DNA of 53,368 nt, taken from the IMG/VR virus record IMGVR_UViG_3300030388_000656, positions 1 to 53,368 of that record. One strand, written 5' to 3'. The DNA comes from a virus. How positions within the stretch are numbered: the first letter of the stretch is position 1; every line of letters begins with the position of its first letter. The notes under the pieces were generated by a model, which ran no database searches, was not told the origin of the DNA, and saw nothing but the letters and a program-made list of their open reading frames with translations. Positions 19,968-31,357 of the stretch are shown piece by piece. The position numbers were made by a program, and so were the translations under genes.

Positions 19968-20361
19968 ACTTATAGTTCATTGTTCTGCCACAAGAGAAGG
20001 GCAAGAAATATCAGCTGCTACTATTGATGATTGGCATAAGAAGAGAGGCTGGTCAGGAATAGGTTATCATTTTGTAATAGGATTAAACGGACTAATAGAA
20101 TACGGAAGACCAGTCAGTAAGATGGGTGCTCATGTTAGAGGTCACAATAAAAGTAGCATAGGAATTTGTTACATAGGAGGTGTAGAGTTAGATGGTAAAA
20201 CTCCATGTGATACTCGAACAGAAGAACAGAAATGTTCTTTATACCATCTACTTATAGTATTAAAAAAATTACATCCTGAAGCTGTGGTACATGGTCATCG
20301 GGATTTTTCAGCTAAAGCATGTCCATCATTTGATGCGACAGAAGAGTATAAAAATTTATAA
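19951..20361 (+). CDS. N-acetylmuramoyl-L-alanine amidase (endolysin)
   Basis: 136 aa, an Amidase_2/PGRP fold like T7 lysozyme but without extra domains. Zinc ligands: His10 (KLIVHCSATREG), His116 (HGHRDFS) and Cys124 (KACPSFD). Catalytic partners: Tyr39 (GIGYHFVIGLNG) and Lys122. It cleaves the amide bond between MurNAc and L-Ala of peptidoglycan, and the absence of a signal peptide means it needs a holin for export. The overlap with the upstream single-TM gene supports a lysis cassette. Confidence 0.93.
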   Translation: MRKISKLIVHCSATREGQEISAATIDDWHKKRGWSGIGYHFVIGLNGLIEYGRPVSKMGAHVRGHNKSSIGICYIGGVELDGKTPCDTRTEEQKCSLYHLLIVLKKLHPEAVVHGHRDFSAKACPSFDATEEYKNL

Positions 20362-20362
20362 C

Positions 20363-20488
20363 ATGGCAAAAAAAGTAAGTTGGATGTATGGTGGCAAAAA
20401 GTATAGTGGAACTTTTATTAGAGAAACTAAAACTCACACTTATGCAAGAACTACAAACGGAAAAATTAAAACTATAAAAAAGAAATAA
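20363..20488 (+). CDS. tiny basic protein (41 aa)
   Basis: The start is taken at the ATG at 20363, one base past the amidase stop; a longer frame to 20291 would lie inside the amidase. 41 aa: MAKKVSWMYGGKKYSGTFIR then ETKTHTYARTTNGKIKTIKK and Lys. Strongly basic and beta-like. Shares its last base with the next ATG. Function unknown. Confidence 0.6.
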   Translation: MAKKVSWMYGGKKYSGTFIRETKTHTYARTTNGKIKTIKKK

Positions 20489-20556
20489 TGAGCAAAATGA
20501 AAACTAAGGCTAAGCCAAAACCAAAGCCGAAACCAAAACCAAAACCAAGTTACTAA
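20488..20556 (+). CDS. Lys-Pro repeat microprotein (22 aa)
   Basis: ATG 20488, stop ending 20556. 22 aa: MSKMKTKA, then six Lys-Pro dipeptides, then SY. It overlaps both neighbours by one base (TAATG). A (KP)n chain is extended and cationic, resembling periplasm-spanning linkers such as TonB's or antimicrobial peptides in composition only. Whether it is translated is unproven. Confidence 0.45.
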   Translation: MSKMKTKAKPKPKPKPKPKPSY

Positions 20557-20675
20557 TGGCAAAAGCATTTAAGATACATAATATGTATAGTAAGACAGGT
20601 ATTAAGAAAGTAGCTAAAACTATGAAAGATCATGTTGCCTTAAAGAAAAAAGGTTACACTCATAAAAAGAAGTAA
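20556..20675 (+). CDS. tiny basic protein (39 aa)
   Basis: ATG 20556, stop ending 20675. 39 aa: MAKAFKIHNMYSKTGIKKVA then KTMKDHVALKKKGYTHKKK. Very Lys-rich with His. It joins its neighbours by one-base overlaps, which supports a real reading frame. Function unknown; nucleic-acid binding is likely from charge. Confidence 0.55.
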   Translation: MAKAFKIHNMYSKTGIKKVAKTMKDHVALKKKGYTHKKK

Positions 20676-20929
20676 TGGCAACTCCCAGGAAAGGTAAAGC
20701 AAAAGTAAAAGTAACTGCTTCTGGAAAGAGAGTGAGTTATGGTCAGGCAGGAAAAGCTAAAGGTGGTGGATCAAGAGTAAAGCCTGGTACATCTAAAGGC
20801 GATGCTTATTGTGCAAGAAGCTATGGAATAAAAATGGGATTGTCTATAGGAAAAAGAAATGATCCTAATACTCCAAACAACTTATCTCGTAAGAGATGGA
20901 AGTGTGTGGGTAAAAAATCAAAACGATAA
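20675..20929 (+). CDS. conserved small basic phage protein (84 aa)
   Basis: 84 aa, strongly basic. Begins MATPRKGKAKVKVTASGKRV; then SYGQAGKAKGGGSRVKPGTS, KGDAYCARSYGIKMGLS and LSRKRWKCVGKKSKR. The SGKRV.YGQAGKAKGG...PGT.KGDAYCARS...N.PNNLSRK.WKC layout is widespread among phages, with two cysteines at fixed places. Its role is unknown; a virion or DNA-binding function is plausible. Confidence 0.75.
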   Translation: MATPRKGKAKVKVTASGKRVSYGQAGKAKGGGSRVKPGTSKGDAYCARSYGIKMGLSIGKRNDPNTPNNLSRKRWKCVGKKSKR

Positions 20930-21321
20930 TGAGCTGGTGGACTAAAATATTTGGTAGTGGTGCTGTTAGTATAGCTGGTAAAGTAGCTGACATAGCTGAT
21001 AGATTTATTCAGACAAAAGAAGAGAAGGCTGAGTTTGAGATTATGATTAAAAAATTATTTCTTGAAGCTGAATCTGAAATGCAAAAGAATGTAACTGAAC
21101 GCTGGAAAACAGATCTCACCAGCGATTCATGGCTCAGCAAGAATGTAAGACCTATGACTCTTATATTTTTAGTCACATGTACTATGCTTTTAGTTTTTAT
21201 AGATGCAGGATCTATTGACTTTGTAGTTGAAGATAAATGGACTTCACTTTTAGAAATTGTTTTAATTACTGTAATTGCTTCTTATTTTGGAGGCAGGTCA
21301 TGGGAAAAAATTAAAAAATGA
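20929..21321 (+). CDS. 3TM holin (GTA_holin_3TM type)
   Basis: 130 aa. An amphipathic N-terminus (KIFGSGAVSIAGKVADIADR), a helical charged middle (TKEEKAEFEIMIKKLFLEAE), then SWLSKNVRPMTLIFLVTCTM with two strong hydrophobic helices at about 80-95 and 105-121, ending FGGRSWEKIKK. The DSWLS.NVRP motif is typical of the 3TM holin family of phages and gene transfer agents. It permeabilises the inner membrane to release the amidase. The start shares a base with the upstream stop; the stop overlaps the oxygenase start (ATGA). Confidence 0.85.
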   Translation: MSWWTKIFGSGAVSIAGKVADIADRFIQTKEEKAEFEIMIKKLFLEAESEMQKNVTERWKTDLTSDSWLSKNVRPMTLIFLVTCTMLLVFIDAGSIDFVVEDKWTSLLEIVLITVIASYFGGRSWEKIKK

Positions 21322-21875
21322 TATCCAAACATCATAGTGATGAAATAAAAGATTGGGTATTAAACAACTTAGACTTTCTTAAAAGTCAACCTAACAGTAA
21401 ACCAAAGGGCCACCGAGGTGTAGTCTTTGGAATAAACGAATTACAATCCCCTACTAAAAAAAATTTATTATTAGAAAATAATTTTCCTTTCAATGCATTG
21501 AAAGCAATAGAGGAAGAGATGTCTATTAAGTTTAACATACTTACTCATAGTAATACTGTTAACTGGGCAGACTTAGGTATTATGATTTTATATAGTGAGG
21601 CAGGATATAAATGTAAAATACATACAGATGATTCTGATAATAAGAACATATATACTACAAGATTAAATGTTTTACTTAGTAAACCAGAATCTGGAGGCGA
21701 ACCTATAATAGATAAGAAGACTATATATATAAAAGAGAATGAACCTTGGATTTGTGTTGCAGGAAGGTATGAGCATTCTACTGTAAAAACAAAAGGAAAA
21801 ACCCCAAGAATACTATTGTCATATGGGTATGATGTACCTCGAAACTTACTTGAGGCATTGAATTTTTTAAATTAA
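21318..21875 (+). CDS. 2OG-Fe(II) oxygenase (upstream of the fibre genes)
   Basis: 185 aa. The iron site is visible: His102 and Asp104 (CKIHTDDSD) and the distal His153 (GRYEHSTVK). The 2-oxoglutarate-binding Arg is 164 (TPRILLSYG). Between them lie TTRLNVLLSKPESGGE and IKENEPWICVAG, the usual double-stranded beta-helix strands of prolyl-4-hydroxylase-like enzymes. The likely reaction is hydroxylation of a protein side chain using O2 and 2OG. It overlaps the holin gene by four bases and directly precedes the fibre gene cluster, so a virion protein is a likely substrate (inference). Confidence 0.8.
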   Translation: MISKHHSDEIKDWVLNNLDFLKSQPNSKPKGHRGVVFGINELQSPTKKNLLLENNFPFNALKAIEEEMSIKFNILTHSNTVNWADLGIMILYSEAGYKCKIHTDDSDNKNIYTTRLNVLLSKPESGGEPIIDKKTIYIKENEPWICVAGRYEHSTVKTKGKTPRILLSYGYDVPRNLLEALNFLN

Positions 21876-21896
21876 AAACATACCCATAATTTTTCT

Positions 21897-21904
21897 TATC
21901 TTTG
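21897..21904 (+). promoter_or_regulatory. promoter -7 box for the first fibre set
   Basis: TATCTTTG, 23 nt before the ATG at 21928, in the 52-base gap after the oxygenase gene. Confidence 0.65.
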
Positions 21905-21927
21905 CAGTATAACTAAAATCATTTAAA

Positions 21928-22176
21928 ATGAGCGACAACTTAAATCCAGAAGAATTACAAAGTCTTCAAACTTTAACATCTGAATTCAATAAGATCAAAA
22001 CTTCATTGGGAGATCTTGAACTACAAAAACATGGAATGTGTTTGAGAGTAGAAAATATTAAGATAGAGTTTCAAGCATTAGAAGCAGGACTAACAGATAA
22101 GTATGGTAAAGATTCTGTTATCAATATGGAAACAGGAGAGGTTAAAGAGAAGGAAGTTTTAGAAGAAGGTAAATAA
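21928..22176 (+). CDS. coiled-coil protein, paralogue 1
   Basis: 82 aa, acidic, a helix over most of its length: LNPEELQSLQTLTSEFNKIK, SLGDLELQK, then KYGKDSVINMETGEVKEKEV. The order LT..EL.SLQ...FN.LK..LGD.EL.K ... YGKD..IN.ETGEVKEKEV is repeated in the 88-aa protein at 27971-28237, so the two are paralogues. Each is preceded by a promoter box and followed by fibre genes. It probably acts as a fibre adaptor, chaperone or trimerisation factor (inference). Confidence 0.75.
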   Translation: MSDNLNPEELQSLQTLTSEFNKIKTSLGDLELQKHGMCLRVENIKIEFQALEAGLTDKYGKDSVINMETGEVKEKEVLEEGK

Positions 22177-22185
22177 TAATATTAT

Positions 22186-22911
22186 ATGAGAATTGAAACA
22201 TATCCAATAGTAGCAGCAGTCTTAGGTCAAGATAGACTTTTAGGAACACAAGCTGTTACTGAAGCGACTAAGAATTTTACAATTGATCAGTTAGTTAATT
22301 TCATTAACATTACTTCAGCTGTAGATTCACAGACATTAAGATATAAGTTTCAAGTTCTTGGATCAGGAATTGACCAGGCCAAAGGCACATTTACATTTGC
22401 AGCTGGAGGTAGTACTGTTAATTTTGCTGATGTTACAGGTTTTAAATTAAGTTCATATAGTTTACGATATTTATCTCAGGGTGCAGCTACAGACATTTCT
22501 GCATTCTATACAAAAATCATATCTACTCAAGTATTTATTAGTAACACCAAAGACATTAGTCAGTTTGGTGTATACACTTGGAATAGTGCAGTTCAAGCAG
22601 GTTCTGAAGAGTTTTACAATATAGGTTTAACCCCAGTTGCAACTCAAGGAACACTTAAAAGAGATAGCGAATATTTTATATCTTTGCTGTCATGGGATGT
22701 AAGTGCAGGAGGTGGAGACAAGAACTTTGTGTTTACACAAGGAACACCAGCTTTAGTATGGACTGTCCAACATGATTTAAACAAGTTCCCTTCTGTTTCA
22801 GTTGTGAATTCGTTGAATGAAATAGTATATGGTAAAGTAGATTATATAGACAAAAATAAATTAACAGTGACTTTTGCTGCTGCCTTTTCTGGTGCTGCAT
22901 ATTGTAACTAA
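22186..22911 (+). CDS. tail fibre or adhesin-like protein (241 aa)
   Basis: 241 aa. Begins MRIETYPIVAAVLGQDRLLG then TKNFTIDQLVNFI, an N-terminal phrase common to phage fibre proteins. The C-terminal 50 residues (TVQHDLNKFPSVSVVNS, VYGKVDYIDKNKLTVTF, AAYCN) form a small beta domain resembling one that often ends phage fibres. Likely a short fibre or fibre-base protein of the tail, used in attachment. Co-transcribed with the coiled-coil gene 9 bases upstream. Confidence 0.75.
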   Translation: MRIETYPIVAAVLGQDRLLGTQAVTEATKNFTIDQLVNFINITSAVDSQTLRYKFQVLGSGIDQAKGTFTFAAGGSTVNFADVTGFKLSSYSLRYLSQGAATDISAFYTKIISTQVFISNTKDISQFGVYTWNSAVQAGSEEFYNIGLTPVATQGTLKRDSEYFISLLSWDVSAGGGDKNFVFTQGTPALVWTVQHDLNKFPSVSVVNSLNEIVYGKVDYIDKNKLTVTFAAAFSGAAYCN

Positions 22912-22938
22912 AACCTTAACAAACAAAAAAAATCAATT

Positions 22939-25023
22939 ATGGCAATTCAGTTTTTAGATGCAATAGATTTAACAGGGTTAGAGATAACCAATGTCTTATT
23001 GCAAAGTTCAGCAGGTACACCTGCTTCATTCCTGGGAGCAGGACAAATCGTTTATGATTCATCAGCAGGTACTATTAAGTACTATGATGGTATAGCAGGA
23101 GCTTGGGTAGAGTTAGATGGTAACGGTGCAGTGTCATCAATAGTAGCTGGTACAGGTATCGCTATTAGTGGAGGTACAGGAAACGTAACAGTAAACGTAG
23201 ACTACGCAGGTGCAGACAATGCAATTTTAGCAGCAGTAGCTGCTGATCCAGTAGCAGCAGATACAATCTGGTTTTCTGATGCAACTGATAGTGCTATCAA
23301 AAAAGCTTTAGTATCAGCATTACCTTTCAGCAATAACGCAGGAAGTGTAACAGAGGTTACTTCTTCAGACACAACATTTATTGCAGCAACAGGTGCAGCA
23401 TCTATAACTTCATCAGGTGATTTAAACTTTGGATTAAGTGCATCAGGAACTCCAAGTGCAACAACTTATTTAAGAGGTGATAATTCTTGGGCAACTATTG
23501 CAGCAGGATTTGCAGGATTTAAAATAACAGATGGTACAAATCCATTTGATGTTGGATCAGGAGAGTCAGTTGACATCACAAGTTCAGGATCAATAGTAAT
23601 TGATACTTCAACTGCTTTGATTGTTAAAATGGATCTTTCAACTACTGGAGTAACAGCAGGTGATTATACAAGTGCTAACATTACAGTTGATGCTCAAGGT
23701 AGAATTACAGCAGCAGACAATGGTACAGCAGGTACTATGACAAGCTTTGATGTTTCAGCAGACTCTGGAACTACGCAAAAGATTAGCAATGGTGACGAAT
23801 TAAAAATATTAGGTACTGCTCCAATTAGTACAGCAGCAAGTGCTACAGATACAGTTACAATAACTCACGATGCTTTTGGTACAGCAGGAACATATGCTTA
23901 TCCAAGTTCAGTAGTTACAAATGCTACTGGTCACATTACAAGTATAGTGGCTGGAGCTGCACCAGGAACAATGTCTGCTTTCAAATTAGCAGGTGACACT
24001 GGAACTGCTCAAGCAGTTGAAAATGGTGATACACTAAGTGTATTAGGTTCTAAAGGAATTGACACAGTAGTATCAGCTGATGATACAATTACTGTTAATC
24101 TTGACTTATGTGAAATAGATACTCAAGCTGGAGATTTTTCAGGTGAAGATTCTATTATAATTTGTGATTCTAAAGCAGGTGCAAATGGTAAAGTACTTCC
24201 TGGTAAAATTTCTCTATCAATGTTCGGTGCTCCAACAGCAACGCTTCCGATGGGAACTAATAAAATATCAGGGCTTGTAGATCCTACAGCAGCACAAGAA
24301 GCAGCTACAAAAAATTATGTAGATACAACTTTTGCAGGTTCAGGAGCATTAATTTTCCAAGGAGGATACGATGCAACAAGTGCAGCACCAACAGGAGCAG
24401 CAGTTCTTAAAGGATTTACTTATGCAGTAACAGTAGCAGGTTCAGGAGATCCAGAAGGATTTTGGAATCCAACATTAGAGGTTGGTGATTTAGTTATTGC
24501 TAACATAAACAATCCACAGACAGCAGCAGATTGGACAGAGATTAACAAGAACATTGATGTTGCATCTGCAACTATTCAAGGTATTGCAAACTTCCCAACA
24601 GCAGGTGGATTATCTGTTTCAGCTGGAGCAGTAAGTTTACCAGGAGTAGGTACAGCAGTTACAAATTTAGGTTCAGCAGCTAAGTCTTTAAAAATCTCAA
24701 CAGATGCTAAAGGAAGAGTTACAGCAGCAACTGCTCAAGACATTAGTATTGCAGCTACTCAGGTAAAAGATTTCTGTGCAGAAGTAGATTCATGTAACTC
24801 AACTGCCAACAACAAAACAGGTGTTGTGGGAGATGCTAAGTCTTGGACTATTGAGCATAACTGGGGAACACGAAATGTAGTATTAAATGTGTATAACAAC
24901 AAGGGAGAATATAACGATGTCTTTGTAAGTGTATCAAGACCAGATGTTAATAATGTAACATTCAGTGTTGCTAAAGATGTTGGTGCTGAAGCTCTTGCTT
25001 ATACGTTACAAAGAGTATCATAA
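22939..25023 (+). CDS. large tail fibre protein (694 aa)
   Basis: 694 aa, rich in Ala, Thr, Ser and Gly, beta-repeat throughout. The N-terminus (LLQSSAGTPASFLGAGQIVY, KYYDGIAGAWVELDG) is a widespread fibre attachment module. The middle has repeated units such as GTAQAVENGDTLSVLGSKGI and TAGDYTSANITVDAQGRIT. The C-terminal domain from about 630 has SWTIEHNWGTRNVVLNVYN and ends YTLQRVS, related in layout to the end of the 241-aa protein. Probably a trimeric receptor-binding fibre. Confidence 0.8.
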   Translation: MAIQFLDAIDLTGLEITNVLLQSSAGTPASFLGAGQIVYDSSAGTIKYYDGIAGAWVELDGNGAVSSIVAGTGIAISGGTGNVTVNVDYAGADNAILAAVAADPVAADTIWFSDATDSAIKKALVSALPFSNNAGSVTEVTSSDTTFIAATGAASITSSGDLNFGLSASGTPSATTYLRGDNSWATIAAGFAGFKITDGTNPFDVGSGESVDITSSGSIVIDTSTALIVKMDLSTTGVTAGDYTSANITVDAQGRITAADNGTAGTMTSFDVSADSGTTQKISNGDELKILGTAPISTAASATDTVTITHDAFGTAGTYAYPSSVVTNATGHITSIVAGAAPGTMSAFKLAGDTGTAQAVENGDTLSVLGSKGIDTVVSADDTITVNLDLCEIDTQAGDFSGEDSIIICDSKAGANGKVLPGKISLSMFGAPTATLPMGTNKISGLVDPTAAQEAATKNYVDTTFAGSGALIFQGGYDATSAAPTGAAVLKGFTYAVTVAGSGDPEGFWNPTLEVGDLVIANINNPQTAADWTEINKNIDVASATIQGIANFPTAGGLSVSAGAVSLPGVGTAVTNLGSAAKSLKISTDAKGRVTAATAQDISIAATQVKDFCAEVDSCNSTANNKTGVVGDAKSWTIEHNWGTRNVVLNVYNNKGEYNDVFVSVSRPDVNNVTFSVAKDVGAEALAYTLQRVS

Positions 25024-25026
25024 ATT

Positions 25027-27918
<2,892 letters not shown>

Positions 27919-27935
27919 AAGAAAAAATAAAATAC

Positions 27936-27943
27936 TATCTTTG
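27936..27943 (+). promoter_or_regulatory. promoter -7 box for the second fibre set
   Basis: TATCTTTG, 27 nt before the ATG at 27971, just after the collagen-like gene. Confidence 0.65.
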
Positions 27944-27970
27944 TACTTAATATAATTAAATAAAATCAAA

Positions 27971-28237
27971 ATGAAAAAATCAAACGAAACAAAGCAGCTT
28001 ACAGAAGCAGAATTAACTTCAATCCAGTCAATGACTAACGCTTTTAATCTTTTAAAAATAAAATTAGGAGATTATGAATTAATGAAGCAAGAGACTTTAG
28101 AAAAAATTGCTGAGGTAAAAACAGCATATGCTAAAGTAGAACTTGAACTTCAAGAAGTGTATGGTAAAGATGTTGAGATAAACATCGAGACAGGAGAGGT
28201 TAAAGAAAAAGAAGTAAAGCTGGAAGAAGTAAAATAA
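27971..28237 (+). CDS. coiled-coil protein, paralogue 2
   Basis: 88 aa. LTEAELTSIQSMTNAFNLLK, IKLGDYELMKQETLEKIAEV, then VYGKDVEINIETGEVKEKEV. Paralogue of the protein at 21928-22176, with the C-terminal ETGEVKEKEV identical. It lies between the collagen-like fibre and the 952-aa fibre with its own promoter, so each copy may serve a different fibre. Confidence 0.75.
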   Translation: MKKSNETKQLTEAELTSIQSMTNAFNLLKIKLGDYELMKQETLEKIAEVKTAYAKVELELQEVYGKDVEINIETGEVKEKEVKLEEVK

Positions 28238-28246
28238 AAAACAGCA

Positions 28247-31105
28247 ATGGCAAGAATTGAAAATACTACGGTCTACCCTACGGTCACACCAGCAATGGAT
28301 GACCTTTTAATCGCTACAGATGTTAGTGACAATAATAAGACAGTTACGTTTTTAGTAAGTAGTCTTTCAGGTGGAGCAGCAGTACTTCAAGGCTTGCAAT
28401 CAGTTTTAGATACATCTAATACAGCAACTCAAAATATTACTTTAACAGGTAATATTGAATTAGTAGGAGGATATATTGACTTATGTCAGCTATATGCTTC
28501 AGGTGCTACAGGAGCTGCTGGACAAGTATTAACTTCAGGTGGAGCAGCAGGATGTGTTACCTGGACAACTCCAGGAGCAGGTGGTGGAGGATGTTGTACA
28601 CTTCAACAAACTACTGATGCAGGAGCATCAACCACAAACACTATTACAACTACTGGTGATTTAATAATGAATGGAGTTAATTCTCAATTCAATTTAAATA
28701 ACGGAAGTGATATAGTTTTATCTTCTACAAGCACATTAACTTTTGTTACTGGATCTACTATAACTGATTCAGCTGGTGCTACAGGATCTACAGGATATGT
28801 ATTAACATGGAATGGTACTGGTGTTACTTGGGCAGCTCCAGCAGCTTCGGCTTGCTGTACTTTACAAGAAACTCTAACTGCTGGCAATACAGCCACAGCA
28901 ATAGGTATTGATTTTGTAGGGCCAAGTACAACAAACTTTAATGCAAGTGCTTCAATTATTTCTGCTGGTGGAAACACTTTTAGTGGAACAAATACATTCT
29001 CAGGAACATTAGATATTGATGGAACTGTTGAAGATGGAGTTGGAAGTGTAGGTACAGCAGGACAAATATTAAGCTCGACAGGCTCAGGTGTAGCTTGGAT
29101 AGCTAATAGTGGTGTTCCAAATTTACAGGCAGTTTTAACTGCTGGAGATACAGCTGTAGAAGATATTAATCTAACAGGTATTATTGATCTAACAGGAAGT
29201 TTAGTATTAGGTAGTTCAACTACTGTTAGTGCAAACGGATCAGTAGGAACTGTTGGGCAGTATTTAACAGCAACAGCAACAGGAGTTGAATGGACATCAA
29301 CAGCTGCGTGTTGTAATTTAAACGACACACTAACTGTAGGAGCTACTTCTGCGTTAGATATTACAATGACAGGTTCTGCTAATATAACAGCACCTTCTAT
29401 GACTCCAGCTATATTGATTGCAAATAATGGAGCAGGAACAGCTGGTCAAATACTTTCAGCAACTGCTTCAGGAATTCAATGGGTAGATAACAATGCTACA
29501 GGAATGACTTCATTCTTTATGCAGGGTGATGGTGGTACTCTTCAGACAATAACTGATGGAAACACTTTTCAATTACTGGGTGATACTGGTATAACAACTA
29601 CAGCTGTAAATTTAGATACTTTAAAAATAGATCTTGATGATACAGCAGTAACACCAGGATCTTATACTTACGCATCTATAACTGTAGACCAACAAGGTAG
29701 ATTAACAGCAGCTTCTAATGGAGCATCTCCTTCATTACCTACAACTTATGATTTAGCTTCAGTACAAAACGGAACTGGATCTCAGATACAATTAATACCA
29801 AGTGCTGGTGTTACAGATATTGTAGATATTATAGCTGGTACAAACATTACAATTGCTGATACTGGTAGCAGTCTTACTATATCAGCTGCATCGGCAGCTG
29901 GAATGACAAGCTTTAAAGTTGAAGGTGACTCAGCAAATACTCAAGATATAACTAATGGTAATACTATTAAGTTTGAAGGAGGAACAGGACTTAGCAGTTT
30001 AGTAAGTGCTACAGATACTGTTACTTTTAAAATAGATGATACAGGAGTTGCATCAGCATCTTATACTAATGCTAACATAAGTGTAAATGCTCAAGGGCAA
30101 ATAGTAGCAGCTTCTAATGGATCAGCAGCAGGAGGAGGAACAGCAACTTATACAAGTGCTCAGAATGGTGTTGATGTAGATATGACTTATCTACAATCTA
30201 ATCCAGCTTTAACTAATGTAGTTAAATTAGTAGCAGGTACAAATATTACATTAACTGACAATGGTAGTAATCAAATAACTATTGATGCTGCTGGTGGTGG
30301 TAGTGGAATGACCTCGTTTAAATTAGAGGGTAGTTCAGGAATTACACAAAACATTACTAATGGTAATACAGTAAGAATACTTCAAGGAACTGGTATTCAA
30401 ACTGTTGCAAGTAATACAGATACTGTTACAGTAACTAATACAGGTGTAACATCTGTTGCTGCTGGTAGTGGTATAAGTCTAAGTGGAAGTACTGGTGCTG
30501 TAACTATAACTGCAACTGGTAGTGGATCAAAAAGTCAATCACATTATTTTAGAAGATCGTTCTATAATAGGGATTTACAGAACAAGTTTAACTACCCTTA
30601 TTATATTTTTGAAGATCCAATTTTTCCACAGTTCCCAGCTCCAGTTCTTGGGCGAGTATCAAATGATATAATTCAGGATCAAATTCAAGATCCTGCTACA
30701 GTAGCTCCATCAGTGGGTGGTATACTATTAAACGCATCTTTATATAGTGGCCCAAAAACACATTGTGTTACTGGGTACAGAGATCTTTGTAGTGTAACAG
30801 TTAGACTTGTTTCAGATATAAAAGAATTTGAAATAAGACTTTATAAAGCTGAGATGTGTTTACCAGCAGGTACTCAAAAATTATGGACTTTAATTTCTGA
30901 ATGTAAATTTGTTCCTGGAGCGAATGACACTAATAGAGCATTACTTTGTTGTGATATGGATCTTGCTAAGGCAACAACTAATAGCAAAAGGTTTGATACC
31001 GATGATGCGTTAATGCTGGTTTTATATACAACTGGAAATGGCGATGATCTTGGATTTATAAACGGAGAGATTTCGTATGAGATGCTTGATGGAAATGCTA
31101 TGTAA
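28247..31105 (+). CDS. large tail fibre protein (952 aa)
   Basis: 952 aa. The N-terminus MARIENTTVYPTVTPAMDDL then LIATDVSDNNKTVTF is a fibre attachment phrase related to that of the 241-aa protein. Residues about 30-760 are beta-repeat units, for example TAGQILSSTGSGVAWI and QNITNGNTVRILQGTGIQTV, partly shared with the 694-aa fibre. The C-terminal 190 residues form a distinct Cys-containing domain (HYFRRSFYNRDLQNKFNYPY, TGYRDLCSVTVRLVSDIKEF) that could be the receptor-binding head. Confidence 0.8.
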   Translation: MARIENTTVYPTVTPAMDDLLIATDVSDNNKTVTFLVSSLSGGAAVLQGLQSVLDTSNTATQNITLTGNIELVGGYIDLCQLYASGATGAAGQVLTSGGAAGCVTWTTPGAGGGGCCTLQQTTDAGASTTNTITTTGDLIMNGVNSQFNLNNGSDIVLSSTSTLTFVTGSTITDSAGATGSTGYVLTWNGTGVTWAAPAASACCTLQETLTAGNTATAIGIDFVGPSTTNFNASASIISAGGNTFSGTNTFSGTLDIDGTVEDGVGSVGTAGQILSSTGSGVAWIANSGVPNLQAVLTAGDTAVEDINLTGIIDLTGSLVLGSSTTVSANGSVGTVGQYLTATATGVEWTSTAACCNLNDTLTVGATSALDITMTGSANITAPSMTPAILIANNGAGTAGQILSATASGIQWVDNNATGMTSFFMQGDGGTLQTITDGNTFQLLGDTGITTTAVNLDTLKIDLDDTAVTPGSYTYASITVDQQGRLTAASNGASPSLPTTYDLASVQNGTGSQIQLIPSAGVTDIVDIIAGTNITIADTGSSLTISAASAAGMTSFKVEGDSANTQDITNGNTIKFEGGTGLSSLVSATDTVTFKIDDTGVASASYTNANISVNAQGQIVAASNGSAAGGGTATYTSAQNGVDVDMTYLQSNPALTNVVKLVAGTNITLTDNGSNQITIDAAGGGSGMTSFKLEGSSGITQNITNGNTVRILQGTGIQTVASNTDTVTVTNTGVTSVAAGSGISLSGSTGAVTITATGSGSKSQSHYFRRSFYNRDLQNKFNYPYYIFEDPIFPQFPAPVLGRVSNDIIQDQIQDPATVAPSVGGILLNASLYSGPKTHCVTGYRDLCSVTVRLVSDIKEFEIRLYKAEMCLPAGTQKLWTLISECKFVPGANDTNRALLCCDMDLAKATTNSKRFDTDDALMLVLYTTGNGDDLGFINGEISYEMLDGNAM

Positions 31106-31138
31106 ATTAAATTTAAATTTAAATTAAAATAAAATGAA

Positions 31139-31357
31139 ATGGATATTAGAAAAATATCAGTCGGAGCAGATTACAAGTCTGGAGCAATGCATTACATTAA
31201 AGGCCAAGAAGTTTTAGGAGGCAGTCATACTATTCATTTAATTCAAGCTCAAGAAAGATCTTTTAGGATTTGGATTATAAAAGACGAAAAGGTTTATGTG
31301 TGGAAAGAGTTTTTATCAACTCTACCTATATCGTTAGAGTATAACATAAACTTTTAA
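31139..31357 (+). CDS. hypothetical 72-aa protein
   Basis: 72 aa: begins MDIRKISVGADYKSGAMHYI, has GSHTIHLIQAQERSFRIWII and ends ISLEYNINF. Beta-rich; no family was recognised. An earlier ATG at 31134 is in another, short frame. It shares its last base with the next start, so it is co-translated with the GroES-like candidate. Confidence 0.65.
   Translation: MDIRKISVGADYKSGAMHYIKGQEVLGGSHTIHLIQAQERSFRIWIIKDEKVYVWKEFLSTLPISLEYNINF

Noticed and set aside
28684-29328. 214-codon minus-strand frame inside the 952-aa fibre gene
   Set aside because: Antisense shadow of Thr/Ala/Gly-rich coding DNA with no start context or neighbours on that strand.
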